Assembly (NCBI GenBank): GCA_963710645.1
Contig: CAVQBD010000009.1
Span: forward strand, 558,001 to 622,000
DNA: 64,000 nt
From: FEB-10 sp963710645
GTDB taxonomy: Bacteria; Acidobacteriota; Thermoanaerobaculia; Thermoanaerobaculales; Sulfomarinibacteraceae
Reading direction: 5' to 3'
The notes under the pieces were generated by a model. That model made no database searches. It saw only the letters and a list, made by a program, of their open reading frames with translations, and was not told the origin of the DNA. How positions within the stretch are numbered: the first letter of the stretch is position 1; each line of letters opens with the position of its first letter. Shown one piece after another: positions 35,771 through 44,066 of the stretch. The position numbers were made by a program, and so were the translations under genes.

Positions 35771-37036
35771 GTGGACTCGGTATCGAAACACGATTCGCCC
35801 CATTCAGATCGGCAATGGGACGCAGTGGTCGCCGCCGCCTGGGTGGCTTTGATCTACGCCACTGTGCCGTTGGTCCGCACGTTTCAGGGTTGGTTCGACA
35901 AGCGATTCGACAAGGTCTGGATCACGGCATTTGTGCTCGTAGCTCTGGTGTCGATCGTCGCGGTCGTGGGCACCCGGTTGAAACGCGGTGCGCGCCGAAT
36001 CAGCGCTGCCGACACGGTGTGGCTGGGAGCCGTTGCAGCCGTGGCTGGATGGCTGACCTGGCAGCTGAGAGACCGCCCCGAGGAAGCCATCCACCTTCTC
36101 GAGTATGGCTTCCTCACAGTTTTCATCTACCGGGCCATACGCCCGAGGGAAACCGATGCGGCCGTGGTCGGCGCAGCAGTCCTGCTCACCACCCTTCTGG
36201 GCGCGGTGGACGAAATCATCCAGTGGATCACTCCGTTGCGGTACTGGGACCTCCGCGACGTCGGTTTGAATGCTGTCGCCGCCCTGTTGGTCGCCGTCGC
36301 CATCTGGCGTCTGGATCCCGGGCCGTGGCGGCGACCGGCCGCGGACTCGGTCCGGCGCATGATGCGCATCGGCGCAGCCTTCACCATCCTCTTGGTTCTC
36401 TGTCTGGCGAACACCCCAGACCGTGTCTCCTGGTACTCGTCGCGTGTTCCCGGGCTCGGGTTCCTTGCCCATCCCACAAACGAGATGGCCGAGTATGGCC
36501 ACCTCCTGGTCATCCCCAGACTGGGAGAGTTCAAGACCCGGCTCACCCTCCCAGAGCTGAGGGCCGAGGACCGGCTGCGGTCTGCCGAGGTCGCCACAGC
36601 GATCGAACGCTACCCTGACCACGCGTACCGCCAATTCGTTTCCGACCACCAGGGTTTTCGAGATCCCCTCCTGTATGAGGCACGTATCCACCTCTTCAGC
36701 CGTGACCACCATCTCAATCTGGCTCGACAGGAGAAGCCGGACTCAGCAAAAAATGTGGACCATCTGACCCGAGCGTTTCGCGAAAATCGGATCCTCGAGG
36801 ACTTCTACCCAAACACCCTGAGACATACGAATCTCGTGCTCACCGAGGAACAACGGCGGGAGCTCGAAACGGGCCAGGATGCGGACCGCAGCTTCATCAG
36901 TAAAGTCGGCTCCCACCTCATAACCAGGTGGTCAGAGTCTCGATTGCGATGGTCGCTCCTCGCCCTGGCTGCCGTCCTGTTGACTCTCGACATTCTTCTC
37001 GGTATCCAATCGCGGCTCACGGAGGTCTCCAAATGA
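35771..37036 (+). CDS. VanZ-like domain membrane protein
   Basis: A protein of 421 residues. The first half has about six membrane helices and the VanZ-like core: HLLEYGFLTVFIYRAIR (about 105) and GAVDEIIQWITPLRYWDLRDVGLNAVAALLVA (about 155-185). The second half is a hydrophilic domain of about 190 residues (FKTRLTLPELRAEDRL...) ending in another membrane helix. I do not recognise the extra domain. GTG 35771 is chosen because AAGGAG lies 7 nt upstream. It overlaps the next gene by ATGA. VanZ-like proteins are envelope-associated with poorly defined roles. Confidence 0.8.
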   Translation: MDSVSKHDSPHSDRQWDAVVAAAWVALIYATVPLVRTFQGWFDKRFDKVWITAFVLVALVSIVAVVGTRLKRGARRISAADTVWLGAVAAVAGWLTWQLRDRPEEAIHLLEYGFLTVFIYRAIRPRETDAAVVGAAVLLTTLLGAVDEIIQWITPLRYWDLRDVGLNAVAALLVAVAIWRLDPGPWRRPAADSVRRMMRIGAAFTILLVLCLANTPDRVSWYSSRVPGLGFLAHPTNEMAEYGHLLVIPRLGEFKTRLTLPELRAEDRLRSAEVATAIERYPDHAYRQFVSDHQGFRDPLLYEARIHLFSRDHHLNLARQEKPDSAKNVDHLTRAFRENRILEDFYPNTLRHTNLVLTEEQRRELETGQDADRSFISKVGSHLITRWSESRLRWSLLALAAVLLTLDILLGIQSRLTEVSK

Positions 37037-37965
37037 GTCAGTCATCGAACCGACACACCCGGCGACAATTCCTGGCCTTCGCCGGCGCCACCGCTGCGGC
37101 TCTGCCGGTCCACGCCTGGTGGCCGTCTCAGGGAGCTCGTGGCGAGTCCTTCCGCTTGGCCTTCTTCACCGATATCCACGCCCGCACCGAATGGGAGACC
37201 CCGCGCGCCATGGGCATGGCCGCGGCAGCGATCAATGATGTTCGGGCTGATCTGGTGGTCGCGGGGGGAGATCTCATCACCGACGGATTTCAGTCCGCTG
37301 CCACCACTGTGGAGCCACGGTGGAAGACCTACCTCGAGATGCACGGAGCGATCAGGGGGCCCGTAGAGCCGGTGATTGGCAACCACGATCTCGTGGCGGC
37401 CATCCCCGAAGATGGAAGTGCACCGAGCCCGGACCCGCAGGCTCGATTCCGCAATGCGTTCGGCCTAGATCGTACCTACAGGTCGTTCACCGCCGGCGGT
37501 TATCACTTCTTGCTGCTCGACTCAATTGAAGTCACGGGGGGGGAAGAGAAATACCACGGTCGTGTCGACCCCTCCCAGCTCACCTGGATCTCCGAACAAA
37601 TAGCCGGCATCGACCAGAACACCCCGATCGTCATGGCGAGCCATGTCCCGCTGCTGACAACCATGTACCAGGCGACCGAGGGCGCGACCACCGCCGCGCC
37701 GCCCAACCGTGTGGTGGAAAACAACCTCGAGGTGCTCGATCTTTTTGCCCGTCACAACCTCCTCCTCGTGCTCCAGGGCCACCTCCACGTCAAGGAGATG
37801 ATCCAGTGGCAGAACACGACCTTCATCACCGGCGGCGCGGTCTGTGGCAAGTGGTGGCGCGGCTCGTGGCACGGCACCCCCGAGGGCTTCGGTGTCGTCA
37901 CGCTGCGACCCGATCGCGTTGATTGGGAATATCGAACCTATGGTTGGGAGGCGCTCAGACCCTAG
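37033..37965 (+). CDS. Tat-exported calcineurin-like metallophosphoesterase
   Basis: A protein of 310 residues with a twin-arginine signal (HTRRQFLAFAGATAAALP). All five metal-binding motifs of calcineurin-like phosphoesterases are visible: FFTDIHAR, AGGDLITDG, GNHD, MASHVPL and LQGHLH. It should fold in the cytoplasm and act in the periplasm with two divalent metals; the substrate is unknown. ATG 37033 overlaps the VanZ-like gene stop and has GGAGG at 7 nt, so the two genes are translationally coupled. Confidence 0.9.
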   Translation: MSQSSNRHTRRQFLAFAGATAAALPVHAWWPSQGARGESFRLAFFTDIHARTEWETPRAMGMAAAAINDVRADLVVAGGDLITDGFQSAATTVEPRWKTYLEMHGAIRGPVEPVIGNHDLVAAIPEDGSAPSPDPQARFRNAFGLDRTYRSFTAGGYHFLLLDSIEVTGGEEKYHGRVDPSQLTWISEQIAGIDQNTPIVMASHVPLLTTMYQATEGATTAAPPNRVVENNLEVLDLFARHNLLLVLQGHLHVKEMIQWQNTTFITGGAVCGKWWRGSWHGTPEGFGVVTLRPDRVDWEYRTYGWEALRP

Positions 37966-38176
37966 CCCCCGCCGAGCCGGATACAAGATGCAAGATGCAA
38001 AATCCACCCGCCCGGGGCGGGAAGGGCGCGCCAAAATCAGCCAATCGGTGCGAACGCGCTCACCCGGTGCCAGGCACCGTCGAAATCGCATCGGAGCACG
38101 AGATCGCAACATCTGCGGCGGTGCCTGGCACCGACACGAAGATCGAAATGCGAGGGGGCGCCCGCGAGAAGCAGCG
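37966..38176. repeat. Convergent gap with heptamer array and A2 palindrome
   Basis: CCCTAGCCCCCGCC, an AGATGCA array (37984-38003), CCACCCGCCCGGGGCGGG, then a family A2 palindrome (38066-38132), followed by GACACGAAGATCGAAATGCG. No gene is seen. Confidence 0.8.
38066..38132. repeat. Family A2 palindromic element, copy 2
   Basis: A 67-nt element bounded by GGTGCCAGGCACC (38066-38078) and GGTGCCTGGCACC (38120-38132). It aligns end to end with the reverse complement of 9271-9337. Confidence 0.85.
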
Positions 38177-39160
38177 TCACTCCTCGTCGGTGGTCAGTGG
38201 CCAATCATTTTCGGATTCCAGCATCTCCTCCAACACCTCATCCACGGGTGCAGGTGTCACGGGACCCGAAAGGAAGAGATCGAAATCCGGGTGAAATTGG
38301 GCCAGGAATTCAATCCCGTAGGCACGGTAGAGCACCCACACCGGCAGCAGGATCACGGTGCCCACGTAGGGCAACAGGACGATACAACAGGTGAACAGGC
38401 AGAGCATGGCCACCAGCATCTGCAGCACCACGGCGGCCATCAGCACCAGAACGCTGTAGATTACGAACCAGCCACCGTGGGCCTTCAGCCATGGCAGAAA
38501 GTACCGCCATGCCTCGGTGGTCTTCAGATCGAATTTGTACATGATTGGGATGACGAAACTCTCGAGGAGGAGAACGACGAAGAAAGCGACGATCCCCAGC
38601 ACCACCACCGTCATGACGCCGAGAAGGATGCCCGCAAAGGAAAGTCCCCGCAGCGCGTCACTGAACGACAGGGTGGCCGCCGGGATGAAGATCGCGCCGG
38701 CGATCACCAGCAAGACCCCGAAGAAGGCCGCGAAGAACCCGAATCGCCACAAGAAGAGCGAATCGCCAACTCGCTTGAGCCGGTGCCACGGCTCGACGAT
38801 GTGGGCGCGTTGGTGCACCACGTTGTCGAGGAAGATGAACTTGGCCCTCGAGCTGACCCACAAGATAACCAGGAAAATGGCGACGACAAGCAACACGCCG
38901 AGCAGCACCAACGGCAGCCAAAACAGGTTATCGAGCACCGCCTCGGCCGCCTCGCCCAAGTCCGACCCGTGGGCTAACTTTCGGTCGACCTCGTCCGATG
39001 CGCCGTTGATGGCCGTGCCGCCCCCTCCGCCACTGGCCAAGCCGGCCAACCAGGCTGAAAAACCGAGCACCAGCCAGGTGGCCAACTCGAAGGGTTCGAA
39101 CAGAATCTGCCGCATTCTCTCCCAGGCGCGCGACAGCGGTTCAACAAAGGAAATCTGCAT
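38177..39160 (-). CDS. Polytopic membrane protein of unknown function
   Basis: A protein of 327 residues beginning MQISFVEPLSRAWERMRQILFEPFELATWLVLGFSAWLAGL. It has a glycine-rich loop (ASGGGGGTAING) and about five to six further membrane helices. Between them is SRAKFIFLDNVVHQRAHIVEPWHRLKRVGDSLFLWRFGF, and the C terminus is acidic (EVLEEMLESENDWPLTTDEE). The layout resembles glycerophosphodiester-phosphodiesterase-type or DUF7544-like membrane families, but I cannot assign it firmly. ATG 39160 has GGAGG at 4 nt. The gene stands alone. Confidence 0.78.
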   Translation of the reverse strand: MQISFVEPLSRAWERMRQILFEPFELATWLVLGFSAWLAGLASGGGGGTAINGASDEVDRKLAHGSDLGEAAEAVLDNLFWLPLVLLGVLLVVAIFLVILWVSSRAKFIFLDNVVHQRAHIVEPWHRLKRVGDSLFLWRFGFFAAFFGVLLVIAGAIFIPAATLSFSDALRGLSFAGILLGVMTVVVLGIVAFFVVLLLESFVIPIMYKFDLKTTEAWRYFLPWLKAHGGWFVIYSVLVLMAAVVLQMLVAMLCLFTCCIVLLPYVGTVILLPVWVLYRAYGIEFLAQFHPDFDLFLSGPVTPAPVDEVLEEMLESENDWPLTTDEE

Positions 39161-39181
39161 GGATCCTCCAGCCTTGGAACG

Positions 39182-39187
39182 ATTCTA
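39182..39187 (-). promoter_or_regulatory. -10-like hexamer TAGAAT
   Basis: TAGAAT on the minus strand lies 21 nt before ATG 39160, with GGAGG between. It is a plausible promoter -10 with a short leader. Confidence 0.4.
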
Positions 39188-39355
39188 GCTGCACCAGCAC
39201 GCAGAACCGACCAGACATACCCTCTAACGGGAAAGAAGCGCGAAGGGTTCGCGTCACGAGGCAATACGTGTGGACCCGCCCTACCGCCCACCCGGGTGCC
39301 AGACTCCAGATCCCGGTTGCCGGATCCCCCGCCCGCCCGACCGGGACGCCCTTTT

Positions 39356-39506
39356 TGTCATTCTGAGCGAGGCCCGACCTGTCAAGGCGAAGCGCGAAGC
39401 GCGAAGCCGGAAGGGCCGAGTCGAAGAATCTGGGCGGGTGGGGTCCGCCCATTGTTCACCCCCACCCAGATCCGTTCGTCGCCGCTACGCGGCTCCTCAG
39501 GATGAC
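39356..39506. repeat. GTCATTCTGAGCGAG inverted repeat, copy 2
   Basis: GTCATTCTGAGCGAGGCCC (39357) ... GAGTCGAAGAATCTGG faces CCCAGATCCGTTCG...CTCCTCAGGATGAC (to 39506) around a G-rich/C-rich core. It is longer than 26136-26250 because of an extra CGAAGCGCGAAGC tract. Confidence 0.75.
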
Positions 39507-39563
39507 AACGAGGGGTGGACCGCCCCGCCCGCCCGAAGCGGGGATGGGCGCGATGGGCGGGTG

Positions 39564-39640
39564 TGCCACTTCTGACACTTTCGGGTTGATTGCATCGAGG
39601 CTCTCGAAAACCTCTGGACCCGAAAAGTGTCAGGGGTGGC
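39564..39640. repeat. Family C palindromic element, copy 2
   Basis: TGCCACTTCTGACACTTTCG at the left pairs with CGAAAAGTGTCAGGGGTGGC at the right (39621-39640). An inner GAGGCTCTCGAAAACCTC hairpin lies between. It is followed by TCCCTCGGGGAGCGCG. Confidence 0.8.
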
Positions 39641-39865
39641 TCCCTCGGGGAGCGCGGTTGGGAGATGGGCGCATCGAAGTCGGCGAATCGAAGCGTACGC
39701 CCGAGCATGAACCGCAGCGGCAGCGATGGTGTTCGGGGGCAACGACAGGGAACAGCGATCAGGGGCAGCGATCGGTTGCCTTCGCGGCATTGGATGGGTC
39801 ACCTCCGGGTCATCCAAAGGAATCGGCTGGCAGCACGAGGTCGACAATTCTGCGGCGATGCCGGG

Positions 39866-42700
39866 CTATGTCACGAGATGTTCGGCCAGCAACTCCGCAA
39901 TGTGCACCGGTTCCACATCGGTCAAGTCGGCGATCTGGTGACGGCAACTGGTCCCGTTGGCCACAACCACCGCACCGTCGGGCAAGGACTCTACCGCCTG
40001 CACGAGAGGTCGGGCCACTTCGCGGGACAGATCCGCCGTCTCACGCAGCATACCGAAGGCCCCCGCCATGCCGCAGCAACCGGTGGCCAGCAGCCGGGCA
40101 TCGGCTCCAGGGATCCGCGACGCCAGACGCGGCAGCACCCCGCTGTCCCCGAGTGCCTCAGCGTGACAGTGGCCCTGGATGGCCACGACGACGTCGTGGG
40201 ATCGAAGGGGCAGGGCGCCGGGTTCGGCCTCGACGACCTCGAGCAACAGATCCTCGAAGAGCCGACAGCGGCCGGCAACCTCATCGGCACCGGGGAGGCC
40301 GAACTGGCGGTATTCGTCCACGAACATGGAGTAGCAGGATGGCTCCAGGAATACGATCGGCTCTCCGTCTTCCGACGACCGTTGGAGGAGCTCCAGATTG
40401 TGCCGCCCCAGGCGCTTCGCCTCGTCCAGAAGGCCGCGGCTCGTGGCTGGGCGACCGCAGCACCGCCGACCGGTGGCGAGCGACACCTCGAAGCCGGCCG
40501 CTTCGAGTACGGTCACGGCAGCACGGCCGATGTTGGGCTCGTGGTAACGGACCCAGGTGTCGTCCCACAGGGTCACCCGGCCGCGAGCCCCCGTCCCCGT
40601 TGTCGGACGGGCCGCAAACCAGCGGTCGAACCGCTCCGCGGTCCATCCGGGCAGAGGCCGGTTCCTGTCGAAGCCAAACAGATTCTCGAGCAACCCTCGT
40701 GTCGTTTTCCAGCCAACGACGGCGTTGGCCGCCGACGGCATGGCGGAACCGAGCCGCCCAAGGACATCGGCGGCCGCTATCACCCGGTCACGGACAGGGA
40801 TTCCCTCGACGCCGTGACGAGCGTGGATCAGCTCGGCCTTGAGAGCGGCCAGGTCGACGTTGGAAGGACACTCCGTGCGGCAGGCCTTACACGAAAGGCA
40901 CCTGGAGAGTGCCCGGCTCATCTCGGACGACGTCAGACGTGCCCCACCCAGACGGCCGTCCAAAACAGCCCTGATGGTGTTGGCCCGCCCCCTTGTGGAG
41001 TCAAGCTCCTCGCCGGTGGCGACGAAGGTCGGACACATGGAAGGTGCGTCCTTCAGACATCCGCCGCAACCGTTGCACTGCTCGAGGTTGCCGGCGAAAG
41101 ACTCGTCCTTGTCCACGAAACCCATGACCTCGGAAAAGGGCAGCCTGAGCTCCGATCCCGGACCGAGACGGAGGTCGCCATCGATCGTGTAGCGCCCTTC
41201 GTCCACGATCTTGCCGGGATTCATGATCCCGCGGGGATCGAAGAGTCGCTTGATCTCCCGATTCGCCGCCACAAGCTGAGGTCCGATAGCCGACTCCATG
41301 AATTCGGTGCGGGCGATGCCCACCCCGTGCTCGGCAGCGATCGATCCCTGGAATCGCCCACACAGGTCAGCCACCTCTTCGCTGATTCGCCGCATCGTGA
41401 TCAGATCCTCTGCACCGTGCAGGTCGAGAGCAGGGCGCACGTGAAGCTCGCCAGAGGCTGCGTGGCCGTAAAACGAGGCCTTGAGCCCCTCCCTCCCGAG
41501 AATCTCCTGGAGTCCCGCCACATACTCCGGCAAACGCTCCGGCCGGACACAGACGTCCTCGATGCATGTCGTGGGTTTGGCCGAGCCCTTGCATCCGGTG
41601 AGCAGCGACAGACCGGCACGCCGGATGCTCCACACGAGCTCCTGGTCCTCCGGATCGCGGAGCATCAGCCGGCGGATGCCGATGGAGCGGCCCTCCAGCT
41701 CTTTCAGCCGCTGGTCCACGTCTTGGAAAAACTCCACCAGCAACAGTGATTCACAGGGCTTATCGTCAAGCTCGAGCAGGGCACGGGCGCGGTCGAATGG
41801 CCGCTGGCCCCGGGTCTGGTCGAAGAGGATCCGATCGATGTGCTCGACGGCCGCGGGTTCGAGATCTCGGAGGTCCACCGTGGCCGTCATCGCCTCTGCA
41901 ATGCTGTCGAAGAACAGCACGCCGAGACCACGCCGCTCAGGTCGCGGCACGACCCGCAGGAGAGCCGAGGTGACCGCCGCCAAGGTGCCCTCGCTACCGC
42001 AGACCAGCCGGGTCAGGTCTCCTGGATGTGCGAGGGCTTGATCGAAGCCGTAACCAGGCCAACGCTTCACCAGCCCTGGCGGGAACCTTTGGACAATCTC
42101 CGCGGCGTGGCCCGATACCACCACGTCGGCAGCGTCTCCCAGTTCGGACAAGCCGTCCCGGGAAGCGCCGATCACCGCCACCGTTCCATCCACCAACACG
42201 ACTTCCAACGCCTCCAGGTGCTCCACCGTGGTGCCGTAGACCGGGGCGTGGGACCCCGAGGAGTTGTTGCCGATCATGCCCCCGAGAGTGGCTCTGGAGG
42301 AGGTGGCCACGTCTGGCCCGAACCACAGCCCATGATCGCCAAGAAAGGTGTTCAACTGGTCCAGCACCACGCCGGCACCCACCCGGACGGTTCGGCGCTC
42401 GGGGTCGAATCGGTCGATGCGGCGGGTATGCCGAGCGAGGTCCACGACCAGGCCTTCACCCAGGGCGCCCCCGGTGAGTCCGGTTCCGGCACCACGAGGG
42501 ATCACGGGAAGATGGACATCAGCTGCCGTGCGGATCACCTCCGCGACCTCGTCGGCCGACCGTGGGAAGGCCACCGCAGCCGGCAGAACCCGGTAGATGG
42601 AGGCATCGGTTGCGTACAGGGTCCGTGTCAGTTCATCGAACCGGACCTCGCAACCCCCGGTCTCCAGAGCGCGGCGCTGGCGGATCGACACATCGGGCAT
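39866..42700 (-). CDS. FAD-linked oxidase fused to Fe-S / cysteine-rich domains
   Basis: A protein of 944 residues. The N-terminal FAD-binding PCMH domain has PRGAGTGLTGGALG (about 55) and TLGGMIGNNSSGSH (about 135). A C-terminal FAD-linked oxidase domain ends near 500 (EHGVGIARTEF...IMNPGKI). Two 4Fe-4S motifs follow (CNGCGGCLKDAPSMCP about 538; CLSCKACRTECP about 600). Two CCG domains (RRCCGRP about 745; GCCGMAGAFG about 875) complete it. This is the GlcD-GlpC-like fusion seen in YdiJ/Dld-II-type 2-hydroxyacid dehydrogenases that pass electrons to quinone. D-lactate or D-2-hydroxyglutarate are typical substrates; the one here is unknown. ATG 42700 has TAGAAT 6 nt upstream and no Shine-Dalgarno. 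It is divergent from the aminotransferase gene. Confidence 0.92.
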   Translation of the reverse strand: MPDVSIRQRRALETGGCEVRFDELTRTLYATDASIYRVLPAAVAFPRSADEVAEVIRTAADVHLPVIPRGAGTGLTGGALGEGLVVDLARHTRRIDRFDPERRTVRVGAGVVLDQLNTFLGDHGLWFGPDVATSSRATLGGMIGNNSSGSHAPVYGTTVEHLEALEVVLVDGTVAVIGASRDGLSELGDAADVVVSGHAAEIVQRFPPGLVKRWPGYGFDQALAHPGDLTRLVCGSEGTLAAVTSALLRVVPRPERRGLGVLFFDSIAEAMTATVDLRDLEPAAVEHIDRILFDQTRGQRPFDRARALLELDDKPCESLLLVEFFQDVDQRLKELEGRSIGIRRLMLRDPEDQELVWSIRRAGLSLLTGCKGSAKPTTCIEDVCVRPERLPEYVAGLQEILGREGLKASFYGHAASGELHVRPALDLHGAEDLITMRRISEEVADLCGRFQGSIAAEHGVGIARTEFMESAIGPQLVAANREIKRLFDPRGIMNPGKIVDEGRYTIDGDLRLGPGSELRLPFSEVMGFVDKDESFAGNLEQCNGCGGCLKDAPSMCPTFVATGEELDSTRGRANTIRAVLDGRLGGARLTSSEMSRALSRCLSCKACRTECPSNVDLAALKAELIHARHGVEGIPVRDRVIAAADVLGRLGSAMPSAANAVVGWKTTRGLLENLFGFDRNRPLPGWTAERFDRWFAARPTTGTGARGRVTLWDDTWVRYHEPNIGRAAVTVLEAAGFEVSLATGRRCCGRPATSRGLLDEAKRLGRHNLELLQRSSEDGEPIVFLEPSCYSMFVDEYRQFGLPGADEVAGRCRLFEDLLLEVVEAEPGALPLRSHDVVVAIQGHCHAEALGDSGVLPRLASRIPGADARLLATGCCGMAGAFGMLRETADLSREVARPLVQAVESLPDGAVVVANGTSCRHQIADLTDVEPVHIAELLAEHLVT

Positions 42701-42706
42701 GGGGCT

Positions 42707-42712
42707 ATTCTA
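42707..42712 (-). promoter_or_regulatory. -10-like hexamer TAGAAT, leaderless candidate
   Basis: TAGAAT (minus strand) ends 6 nt before ATG 42700. The plus-strand gene at 42762 has AACAAT 9 nt before its ATG, so both divergent genes may be leaderless. Confidence 0.4.
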
Positions 42713-42761
42713 GCCCGCAGGGCTTGCAGCGTGTGGGTCGCTGCGAAACAATGCCGGCGTC

Positions 42762-43934
42762 ATGGCCCGTTTCTCCCGTCGCACACCCTCGAACCAGAGT
42801 CCGAACCGACTCGCCGCTGTCCGTGAGCGAATCTCAGCCCCCGTCTATGACCTCACTGAGTCGAATCCAACAAAATGCGGCCTGGTCGGCCCGGACGATC
42901 TCCTGGGCGTTCTGGCGACGCAGGACGGGCTCCGCTACGATCCCCATCCTCGGGGTCCCTTGGCCACCCGACGGGCCGTAGCGGGCGAGTACCTTCGCTG
43001 GAACGTGGCAGTCGATCCTGACCACGTCTTTCTGACGACCTCCACCAGCGAAGCGTACGGCTTTCTGTTCAAACTGCTGGCCGATCCGGGTGACCGCGTC
43101 CTGGTCCCCAGCCCGTCCTATCCTCTTTTCGACCAGCTCGCCCAACTCGAGGCGGTGGAGCTCGTTCCCTACCAACTGTCGGCCGAAGACGACCGGCGGA
43201 TCGACCGGTCGGCCATCGACAACGCTCCCGACGGTTGTAGGGCCGTTATTGTGGTGCACCCCAACAATCCCACCGGTTCATTCGTCCACCCCGAGGACGC
43301 GGCCTACCTCGCCGAGAGCTGTCGAAACCGGGATTGGGCCCTGGTGGCCGACGAGGTCTTCCTGCCCTACCCCCTCGATCCGGGCAACACCGCGACCTAC
43401 AGTTTCGCAGGCCCCTCCCCCTGTCTGACCTTCGCCCTGGGCGGTCTGTCCAAGAGTGTCGGCCTGCCCCAGATCAAGCTGGCCTGGATCGTCCTGTCCG
43501 GTCCCGGAGACGAGGTAGCTGACGCCGCCGAGAGGCTTGACTCCATCACTGACGCCTACCTGTCGGTGAGCACGCCGGTGGCGCTCGCCGCGCCAGGGCT
43601 GATGGCGCGCGGCCACACGATCCGCGAGGCCGTCATTGCCCGTTGTCGCGCGAATCTCCACACCCTCCTGGCCCTGGTATCCCAAACGCCCGCCGTCACC
43701 ATGGAGACTCCCCAGGGTGGCTGGACCGTCATCCTCCGCGTTCCTGCGGTGGTCGATGACGAGGAGCTGGCCATTCGCCTGCTGGAGGATCACGGCGTGG
43801 CCGTCCATCCGGGCTTCCTCTTCGACCTACCGTCGGACGGCCACCTGGTTTTGAGCCTGCTGCCGAAGGAAGAGGTTTTCGCGGAAGGTGTCCGGCGGCT
43901 GCTCTCGGTCGTTTCGGGTCTGGTCGAAGACTAA
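42762..43934 (+). CDS. PLP-dependent aminotransferase, class I/II
   Basis: A fold-type I aminotransferase of 390 residues. Visible motifs are YDLTESNPTKCGL, YDPHPRGPLATRRAVAGEYLRWN, the cofactor-stacking region TTSTSEAYGFLFKLLADPGDRVLVPSPSYPLF, VVHPNNPTGSFV (the conserved Asn), ALVADEVFLPYPL (Asp) and the PLP lysine in GGLSKSVGLPQIKLAW. An arginine for substrate carboxylate lies near the C terminus in other members; here I see no clear SLxxRxS-type site. The amino donor is unknown. It is followed by a heptamer array and then an FAD oxidase gene. Confidence 0.9.
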   Translation: MARFSRRTPSNQSPNRLAAVRERISAPVYDLTESNPTKCGLVGPDDLLGVLATQDGLRYDPHPRGPLATRRAVAGEYLRWNVAVDPDHVFLTTSTSEAYGFLFKLLADPGDRVLVPSPSYPLFDQLAQLEAVELVPYQLSAEDDRRIDRSAIDNAPDGCRAVIVVHPNNPTGSFVHPEDAAYLAESCRNRDWALVADEVFLPYPLDPGNTATYSFAGPSPCLTFALGGLSKSVGLPQIKLAWIVLSGPGDEVADAAERLDSITDAYLSVSTPVALAAPGLMARGHTIREAVIARCRANLHTLLALVSQTPAVTMETPQGGWTVILRVPAVVDDEELAIRLLEDHGVAVHPGFLFDLPSDGHLVLSLLPKEEVFAEGVRRLLSVVSGLVED

Positions 43935-43950
43935 GTTCGAAATTCGAATC

Positions 43951-44004
43951 TCGGGGCTCGGGGCTCGGGGCTCGGGGCTCGGGGCTCGGGGCTCGGGGCT
44001 CGGG
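43951..44004. repeat. CGGGGCT heptamer array
   Basis: About seven perfect tandem copies of a 7-nt unit, preceded by TTCGAAATTCGAAT. This is the cleanest heptamer array in the window and the likeliest to vary in copy number. It lies 49 nt before the -10-like TATACT of the next gene. Confidence 0.95.
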
Positions 44005-44052
44005 ATGAAATTCTCTCCACACCTTCCACGCCCGACAGGGCGGACGGCGGGA

Positions 44053-44058
44053 TATACT
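44053..44058 (+). promoter_or_regulatory. -10-like hexamer TATACT, leaderless candidate
   Basis: TATACT ends 8 nt before ATG 44067, with no Shine-Dalgarno between. Confidence 0.45.
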
Positions 44059-44066
44059 CTCCAACA

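Larger units (their letters stand above)
39161..39865. repeat. Large intergenic repeat block
   Basis: A -10-like TAGAAT near the left gene, CCCGCCCGCCCG, a long inverted repeat (39356-39506), CCGCCCCGCCCGCCC, a family C element (39564-39640), CCCTCGGGGAGCGCG, then about 200 nt of unique GC-rich sequence up to the stop of the next gene. That stretch includes CAGCGATCAGGGGCAGCGATCG. No gene is seen. Confidence 0.75.

Noticed and set aside
39590..41749. 719-codon plus-strand open frame opposite the FAD/Fe-S oxidase
   Set aside because: It begins in intergenic repeats and runs antisense through a gene with intact FAD and Fe-S motifs, so it is a shadow of G/C-rich codons.
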